Under the pieces are notes generated by a model. It was not told the DNA's origin and did not search any database. It saw nothing but the letters and a program-made list of their open reading frames with translations. The position numbers were made by a program, and so were the translations under genes. Below, in pieces: positions 51,301-60,300 of a stretch of 64,000 nt of DNA. Within the stretch, counting starts at the first letter, position 1, and each line of letters opens with the position of its first letter. Source of the DNA: Euptelea pleiosperma (lineage: Eukaryota > Streptophyta > Magnoliopsida > Ranunculales > Eupteleaceae). The stretch lies in NCBI GenBank assembly GCA_035048495.1, contig CM068553.1:9293259-9357258 (forward strand), in the 5' to 3' direction.

Positions 51301-54300
51301 CACGACCACTGCCAATCATCCGCCTCGTCTCCAAGTCCTGAAAAACACAGTGAGTAGGAAAAAAGGTAACACTGCAGTTTAGGCTCTTAGTAAGATGGCT
51401 AACAGAAAGCAGGTTAGTGGTGAATTTAGGAACATGAAGTACAGAGGATAAAGACAAAGTAGGTGTGGCAGAGATAGTTCCCTTCCTTGAGATAGAGGAG
51501 AAGGTGCCATCGGCCACGCGGACCTTGTCCTTACCTGAGCAGATATTATAGGTGGAGAAAAGGGATGGCATACCAGTCATATGATCGGAGGCACCAGAGT
51601 CAATGATCCAGGAAGGACCAATGGGTGCCGTAGACACATGGTGGGCTGAATGGGATGTACCTGTCTGAGCAAAGGATGATGTAGGTGGGGAAGGGCCATC
51701 AAGCTGAGTAAGTAATTGTCGAAGCCTGTCAATGTCCATGCTAGAGAAGGTGTTGGACTGCCCAGAGGAAGGGGTCACATCAGAGGAATCTTGGCTGGTG
51801 GCATGAGCGGCTGAGGTTCCATGTTTGCTACCAGAGGGCTTCTTTGAGGAGCCTTGCTTCCCCCCAGAGAACTGTGCAGGACGACCATGAAGACTCCAGC
51901 AGGTCTCCCGAGTGTGGCGACGCTTGCCACAGTGATCACATCTGAGTCGATCACGATCATCAAGATCCCCATCCTTCTTGGATGTGGGTTTGCTCAATTT
52001 CTGAGTGGCCAAGGCAGACTTCTCAGATAAAGGAACATCAGCATCTGTCTTAGAGCTCATGGCTCTCCTCCTGCTGTCCTCGCTCTAGATGTAGGAGTAG
52101 ACCTGTGCAATGGTCGACGGCGGTGGATCTCTGCCCAAGATGTTGGCTCGAACCTGCTCATAGCTCTGGTTCAAGCCGCCAAGAAACTCGAATATGCGTC
52201 CGCGTACAATCATCTTTCGGAACTCCGTAGCATCCTTGGTACATGCAGGGGTGTAGGTCTGGTAGTGATCTACCTCTTCCCACTTGCTGCGTAACGCAGC
52301 GTAGTATGATCCCAAAGGAAAATCGCCTTGCTTCAGATGTGCTATCTCCTGCTGAAGTTCATACATCCTAGCAAAATTTCCATCTTGGGAGTAGGTCTGA
52401 ACATGAGATTAAATTTAATCTCACGCGACTGTTGGTAGCGTGAGATTAAATTCCTTTATCTCATAGGATCTATCTAGGTTCTCGATCGACACGACCCTTC
52501 GTGGGCCCATATCACACAGGCCACCCCACCCCGAGTGTGCTCCATATTACACAGGCTGCCCCACTCGAGCCCGGTATGAAAATGCCCCTGCATTAATCAC
52601 CCCCGGTGAGGAGACTCGAACACGAGACCTCCCGCTCTGATACCATGTTGTAATCTTGGATCGTAACCAGGATAAGAGATTAGGGTTAGAGATGGAAGAG
52701 AGGAGAGGTGAAGAGAATAGGGGAAAGAGGAGAAATCGTGTAGAGCTTAGAATAGCCTACACGATTTCACCCAATATATATATTAAGTGAAGTTTTACAA
52801 TATTACAAGGGCCCCCTGTAGAATATAAGATATTACAAGTAGGTCCCTGACAACAGTTCCTTACTCCCAGTCGGACTGAACCCCGGAGGACCTGTCATGT
52901 AGACCTCTTCCTCTAGATCACCATGGAGGAAGGCATTCTTGACATCCAACTGGTGGAGGGGCCAAGAAAAGTTTGCCGCGAGAGATAACAGAACTCGAAC
53001 TGAGTTCATCTTGGCCACTGGAGCAAACGTCTCCTGGTAGTCAATCCCATAAGTCTGTGTGTACCCTTTTGCAACGAGACTGGCCTTGTACCTGTCGATG
53101 CTTCCATCTGCTTTGTATTTCACTGTATATACCCACTTGCACCCCACGGGTTTCTTTCTTCTAAGCAATGGAACCAAATCCCAAGTACCATTCTTTTCTA
53201 GAGCTATCATCTCCTCTAGCATGGCTGCTTTCCACTGAGGCTGGCTGAGGGCATCTGAGACACCGGATGGCAGAGCGACACTGGATAGGGAAGTGGCAAA
53301 TGCCCTGTAGGATGGTGAGAGTTGTTGATAGGAAACAAAGTGAGAGATAGGGTGCTTGGTAACACAGTTCCGAACACCCTTCCGATGAGCAATAGGTACA
53401 TCAATGTCTATGGGAAGGATAGTAGGAGCAATAGACATATCATCATGAGGATCACTGAGGACACGATTACCTGGATCGAGTTGGATTTCCTGGCAGTGAG
53501 CTTGGATGGTGGACTGTTTCTCTTATTGACGTCGTCTGGCATATGTCTTCAGCTGTGGATCCTGTGGCACAGTGTCAATAGGAGATAAGGACAAGGGTAC
53601 AGGAAACTCATCAAGCAAATCAAGGGGTACTGGTTAAGGAATCTCCCCCTGTGGAGGTATCGGACTCTCGTCAATACTCCCAAGCTCCCCCTGAAGAGAA
53701 GTCCGATCAACTGAGAAGAAGGGAAGACTCTCAAAAAATGTAACATCTAGAGAAACAAACCGACGACGGGTAGAGGGATGGAAACACCGATATCCCTTCT
53801 GAGTGGACGAATAGCCAAGGAACACACATCGAACGGCTTTCGGATCTAACTTGTCCTTCCTGTGATGGGCGTGAACATAGCAAACACAACCAAAGACCTT
53901 AGGTGGAATGGAGAACACAGGACAGGAAGGAAACATGAGTGAAAGGGGAGACTTTGACCCCAAGACACGAGAGGGCATCCGATTTATCAAGTAGGATGCC
54001 GTCAACACAGCGTCAGCCCAATAACCCTTGGGTACCTGAGTACCAAGAAGAAGTGCCCTAGCAACCTCCAGGACATGGCGATGCTTTCGCTCAGCGGTCC
54101 CATTTTGTTGAGGTGTATCGGCACATGAAGTCTGATGAAGAATTCCATGCTATTCAAAGTAGGAGGCAAGGCCACTGTACATGTATTCCCCCCCATTGTC
54201 AGTGCGTAGGACTTTTAGGGTGGTGCCCAATTGATTGCACACCATTTTATGGAAGGTCTGAAAGATAGTATGCACCTCATTTTTTTATTTCATAAGGTAG

Positions 54301-57300
54301 ATCCAAGTGTAACGACTGTAGTCATCCACAAAAACCACAAAGTAGCGAAAACCAAAGATAGAAGTGGTGGGATTGGGTCCCCAAACATCAGAGTGCACAA
54401 GCTGTAAAGGAAACGTACTTTTTTTATTACTAGTCGGAAAAGACATCCGACATTGTTTTGCAAGTACACAAGTTTCACAGTTGAACTCAAAAAATGGAAT
54501 AGACACAAACTGAGGTAACAGACTCTTTATGACTGAAAGTGGTAAATGACCTAGCCTGTTATGCCATCGCATTAACAGGTCTTTATTAACGCTAGAACTA
54601 CTGACATTGGCACTAGACTGATGTGCAACAGAATATGAAGTCGGCTGGCTATCGAGCAGGTACAATCCACCATCCTCACGACCACTGCCAATCATTCGCC
54701 TCGTCTCCAAGTCCTGAAAAACACAGTGAGTAGGAAAAAAGGTAACACTGCAGTTTAGGCTCTTAGTAAGATGGCTAACAGAAAGCAGGTTAGTGGTGAA
54801 TTTAGGAACATGAAGTACAGAGGATAAAGACAAAGTAGGTGTGGCAGAGATAGTGCCCTTCCCTGAGATAGAGGAGAAGGTGCCATCGGCCACACGGACC
54901 TTGTTCTTACCCGAGCAGATATTATAGGTGGAGAAAAGGGATGGCATACCAGTCATATGATCGGAGGCACCAGAGTCAATGATCCAGGAAGGACCAATGG
55001 GTGCCGTAGACACATGGTGAGCTGAATGGGATGTACCTGTCTGAGCAAAGGATGATGTAGGTGGGGAAGGGCCATCAAGCTGAATAAGTAATTGTCGAAG
55101 CCTGTCAATGTCCATGCTAGAGAAGGTGTTGGACTACCCAGAGGAAGGGGTCACATCAGAGGAATCTTGACTGGTGGCATGAGCAGCTGAGGTTCCATGT
55201 TTGCTACCAGAGGGCTTCTTTGAGGAGCCTTGCTTCCCCCTAGAGAACTGTGCGGGACGACCATGAAGACTCCAGCAGGTCTCCCGAGTGTGGCGACGCT
55301 TGCCACAGTGATCACATCTGAGTCGATCACGATCATCAAGATCCCCATCCTTCTTGGATGTGGGTTTGCTCAATTTCTGAGTGGCCAAGGCAGACTTCTC
55401 AGATAAAGGAACATCAACATCTGTCTTAGAGCTCATGGCTCTCCTCCTGCTGTCCTCGCTCTGGATGTAGGAGTAGACCTGTGCAATGGTCGACGGCGGT
55501 GGATCTCTGCCCAAGATGTTTGCTCGAACCTGTTCATAGCTCTGGTTCAAGCCGCCAAGAAACTCGAATATGCGTCCGCGCACAATCATCTTCCGGAACT
55601 CCGTAGCATCCTTGGTACATGCAGGGGTGTAGGTCTGGTAGTGATCTACCTCTTCCCACTTGCTGCATAACGCAACGTAGTATGATCCCAAAGGAAGATC
55701 GCCTTGCTTCAGATGTGCTATCTCCTGCTGAAGTTCATACATCCTAGCAAAATTCCCATCTTGGGAGTAGGTCTGAGATGCAGTGTCCCATATATCCTTG
55801 GCAGTCGGGAGAAAGAGGAAGCCTGTGCTGATCGATGGATGCATGGAGTGAAGCAGCCATGACATGACCATCGAGTTTTCCGCTTCCCACTTCTCAAACG
55901 CAGCATCGGAGGAATCAGGTGCAGTGACGCGTCCAGTGATATAGCCGGCTTTGCCTCGTCCGGTGATGTACATCTTGGCAGATTGAGACCATGCGAGGTA
56001 GTTGGTCCCGTCGAGTTTCACCGTAGTGATCTGTAGCCCCAGGCTGTGATCACCATGACTTCCCAGACTGGGTGGGGCAACAATAATCTCTGACTTGGCA
56101 GAAGATGACTCCTCAGATGTACTCATGGTAGTAGAGAAGACTTTTCTGATAAGAAATCACCCGAACTGCTGCTGCGGAGGTTCAAATCACCTGTTGCTCG
56201 CAGGATTCAGGCTTTTTTGGAACAACTCCTTTATAGATTTTCTATTGGAGAAAAAACCACCCGCGGGAAACTTGTGAATGGTTCCGAGGACCTAAAAAAG
56301 GTTCCTGGATAGGTGCGGTAGCACTAGGGAGAGGTTCTGGACTCTTCTAAGACCTACGGCTAGGTCCAGAGGGTCTTCTCTGACCTTTTGGAAGGGGCGG
56401 CTAGGCTTGGTGGCTCTTCTCCAGGCTTCTGGAGTGGGCGGCTATGCCTGATAGCTCTTCTCCAGGCTTCTGGAGTGGGCGGCTAGGCCTGGGAGAACTT
56501 CTCCAACCTTTTGGAGTGGGCGGCTAGGGTTTCAGACTCTTCTAAAGCCTGCGGCTATCCATGGGAGATGATCTCCTTCTTTGGAAAGCCCTTCGCATCG
56601 AATTTCGCAATCCCTAGGGTTCTTCAGACCTCTAGGATTGAGCCATGGTTACATAACCATGCTCTGATACCATGTTGTAATCTTGGATCGTAACCAGAAT
56701 AAGAGATTAGGGTTAGAGATGGAAGAGAGGAGAGGAGAAGAGAATTGGGGGAAGAGGAGAAATCGTGTAGAGCTTAAAATAGCCTACACGATTTCACCCA
56801 ATATATATATTAAGTGAAGTTTTACAATATTACAAGGGCCCCCTGTAGAATATAAGATATTACAAGTAGGTCCCTGACAACACTAGTCATATCAAGAATT
56901 CAATGTGCAGCTAGAAGTTTGATCAATAATTAATAAATTACTCATTCTAAGTTCAACAATGAGAAGACAAAAATAGTTTGAAAGATTTTCAAAATAGTTT
57001 TCAACGGTAGATGTTTCATTTGCACACAAATTATCAAATATTGAGATCTTTCAAAGATTGATCAAACAAAAGCCTTAATCCCACATGATATGAGTTGGTA
57101 GATTTTAGTGAAACCACTTTTTTTGAAAAATAGAAGAGCTATAAACAAATGATTTTGGTTTCAACAAAATTCAATGTTAAATCAAAGAAACTAGTATTTT
57201 TTAATCTTTTATCAATAAAAGTCAACCTTTGATTAAATCCTCAGCTTATGATGGGACTTTCTAATGATGATTTTAGGTTCTAAAAGGGTTCTCTATGGCT

Positions 57301-60300
57301 AGTTGACGAATGGGTTTCTTATGAGTGGTTAAGAATATCCTAAGGAGTTGGGAGATGAGTTAGGAATGCAATATCCACCAATCAATAAAGAAGAAGATCA
57401 AGACCGTCTATTGCCAGGTTAGGAGATCGTGCCAAAATGGAGTGTCTACACCAAGTTAATCACAATGAGAAAGTCCTCGATAACATAATATACTCTTAAA
57501 TTTGCACGGCAAGCTACCACATGATCCCTTTCCTAACTGAGGTAGATATATTAATGCCGCTAAAAAAAGTGAATTTGATTCCACTAATAGAAAACTTTAT
57601 CTACCAAGCTCCGACTTCATTATCAGTGAAGTTAATCATGTTGCGGGAATTCTTCTAACAATCAATCAATTAGTAATTTTACATTGATAAGCCTGAAGAC
57701 TTACCAAAATAAAACTTTAGAAAAATAAGAACATCTTGGGAATCTACCCTCTTTAAAGGATATTAACAGTATGATATATAGTAGCAAGAAACTTCTACTC
57801 AAGTGCCAATTGCAAATAAGTTCCTGATGCTTTTGTAGTATAAGTTCCTACACACCATTAGCTATCGTTGTAATTACTATAAATTCACCTTATGTAAAAT
57901 GGATCCTAGAAAACTTGCCAAATCATACCATGAATCCTGATACATTCCCCATACCGTCGGGAAAGGCTTATGATGATAATTAAGCTAATGACTCATACTC
58001 CATTGCGACTCCCACTTCCTCGTCCTTTTAAGAATTGTTGATTCCCTATCCACACACTTGCACCCACTTCATGCAACCAAGCTTGATGAAGAATTCATAT
58101 CCTTACCAAGCTCTTCTTTGCTTATGCTATCAAAAATTTTCTTAGAATTGTATTTCAGATATAGAACATCAATGGGTGGTTACATACTTGTAAAGTTGTA
58201 CTTTTTGTATTGTCAATTCCATGGTATTTTGATATACTTAGTTGTAAGTATGAGTTAAAGACTCCCAGAGAAATAACTTCTTGAAGAATGACTAAAGACA
58301 ATCCAAGACAAGTTGAAGTTCAAGAATCGTAATCAAGGCCAACTGGAAGCTCAAAGATCTGGCAAAAACACCTCCATGGTACTTGGCGAGATCCTTCTAT
58401 TGTTTTGATGAAGTCCCTAACCCCTTACGGTCATTTATTATTAGAAAATCTATTTTGGGGATGACTGGTTGACCCGTCAGTGAGACCGGTCGACCAGTAA
58501 AGTTTTGTTTTGTTTTTAAAAGACAAAAATTTGGCCACTTTGAGTTTTGATCTTGATCAGTCAACTCGTCTAGAGAGACCGATCAATCGGTCTCTTAGGA
58601 AATATCTTTTTGAGACCGGTCGACTAGACTAGAGAAACCGATTGACTGGTCTCTTGAAAAAACTGATTTGTTAAACCACTCGACCCGTCTACCAAACCAA
58701 TCCGTGGGACTAACTTTTGACCCATAGAAAAGCATTTGATTGCCTATAAATACTTGGATTGCAACCACATTCATTTACCAACTCTTCTGATTGAAAATAT
58801 ACTCCACATTAGCCTCCAAAGGAGTTGCCTTTGTTTGTTCATCTCCTTTATTACATTAGGAGATTTTTGTAGATATGTTTCCTCATCTTTTATACCTCTA
58901 CACAAGTATTACCAAGCCTCTACGAATGGAGGAGATTACTCTACAAAATGGAGGAAGAGCTTGGTCCAAGCTTCATCTCCTCTCATAGATTGCTATCTTG
59001 AGAGAAGTTTTGTTATTTGAATATCAGCCTATTGAAGGCGCATTTTGCATCTTTTGTTGAAAATATCATCGTAGAGAGTCAAGGAGAGTGGGTGGATTAT
59101 CGACTTGGTTGAGCTTAGGTGGATTTCTAGGCTTTTAATGGATTCTCATTTGTCTGGGTTGGGTGGATTCCTAACCCTATTCTTTCAAATTTCATAAGTT
59201 GTTTCTATAAATTGATTGAATAAAAAGGTGTTAGCTTGGTTGGAGCTTTTTGAGAGTGGATGTATCATGTAGGTGTGTGAAAAGTCTCGGTTGTCAATCC
59301 CAGGAATACTTAGTTCTTCGGAAATATATATATATCGATGTGTCACGAATCCGCTGAAGACTGAAGTGTCAAAGATCAAGTGGACTTCGACAAAACAAAT
59401 CAAAGAAAAATTAAAGCTGAAGAAAATCAACCAAAGTGTTCAAGATCAACTGAAGACAAAGTCAAGCTCAAGCATGAAGATTTAAAATATCAGAGTACGT
59501 TCTCACTCAATGAACGTTCAACTATGAAGAATCTCGTGTTGCAGTTACTTACGTAAATCGAAGGGTACACCACGCGTTACCAACGGATCAAGATTTATCC
59601 TGAATGGTTCAGTGATAATTAGGTATCATGTGTGTGTCAAAAAGAGAAATTCCTCAAAAGATTAAGATTGCTCGGTGCTGGACTAAGAGGTCCGGCCGGC
59701 CGACCGACCTTTTTTGAGCGGGCGACCGGATGTCCGGTCTACCGGTCGAAAAGGTGCAGTCGACCCAAACTCTCGGGTTTGAGATAAACTAGTGCTGAGC
59801 TGAGCGGGCGACCGACTAAAAGGTTCGGTCGACTGGCCAAAAGTGCGGTCGACCCCGCCCCTTTCGGATCTCGTTTTGAGTCAATCTCTTCTACGATTTT
59901 AAGCGCATTTTGGCCCTTCAAACGGCTATATTCGGTTCGGTTCTATTGATGGGAGGCTTACTTATAAATAAGAGTTCTCTCCCCTTATAAGAACTAACCC
60001 AATCAAGATATCTCTATTTTACATTCTTTGAGTCCAGAGATCTGGAATTTGTGAGAGCTTCACCAGAGCAAAGTTGTGTATTCATTGTGAAAGCTCTAAG
60101 TGTTTGGAAGAGACTATTTGACATTATTATTGTGCAAGCATCTTCTTCCAAGAAGAGGATTACTCTTGGCGGAGTATCTCTTGGGCGAATTCTTCTCCAA
60201 AGGATTTTTCATTTAATCGTATTCATCGAAAGATAAGTGTTTCTATGATCAAATACCTTTTTGATAGAATTCGAAATTTATGAACACTGAATATTTTGTG

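Larger units (their letters stand above)
48142..52855 (-). mobile_element. Inner copia element of the same family, inserted in the RT of the outer one
   Basis: LTRs at 48142-48348 (207 bp) and 52646-52855 (210 bp), and a 5-bp target duplication GTTCC at 48,137-48,141 and 52,856-52,860, which is outer-element RT sequence. PBS TGGTATCAGAGC at 52,634-52,645; purine tract at 48,349-48,360. Same strand as the outer element. At 4.7 kb it is shorter than the outer element because the 5' leader and the first ~130 codons of gag are replaced by an unrelated ~260-bp stretch. The two LTRs differ by two substitutions and one 3-bp deletion. Confidence 0.93.
46799..56882 (-). mobile_element. Outer Ty1/copia LTR retrotransposon (interrupted by a second copy)
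   Basis: Bounded by two identical 210-bp LTRs (46799-47008 and 56673-56882) with TGTTG…CAACA ends and a 5-bp target duplication CTAGT (46,794-46,798 and 56,883-56,887). Coding strand minus, the same sense as OMA1. The primer site TGGTATCAGAGC (initiator Met tRNA) abuts the right LTR at 56,661-56,672, and a purine tract CTTGAGGGGGAG abuts the left LTR at 47,009-47,020. Removing the inner element leaves about 5.4 kb, a normal copia size. Gene order gag-protease-integrase-RT-RNase H confirms Ty1/copia. Confidence 0.93.

Noticed and set aside
46799..56882. A tandem (side-by-side) arrangement of two copia elements sharing LTRs
   Set aside because: Target duplications CTAGT and GTTCC pair the outermost LTRs and the two inner LTRs, and the RT frame continues across the inner element, which proves nesting.
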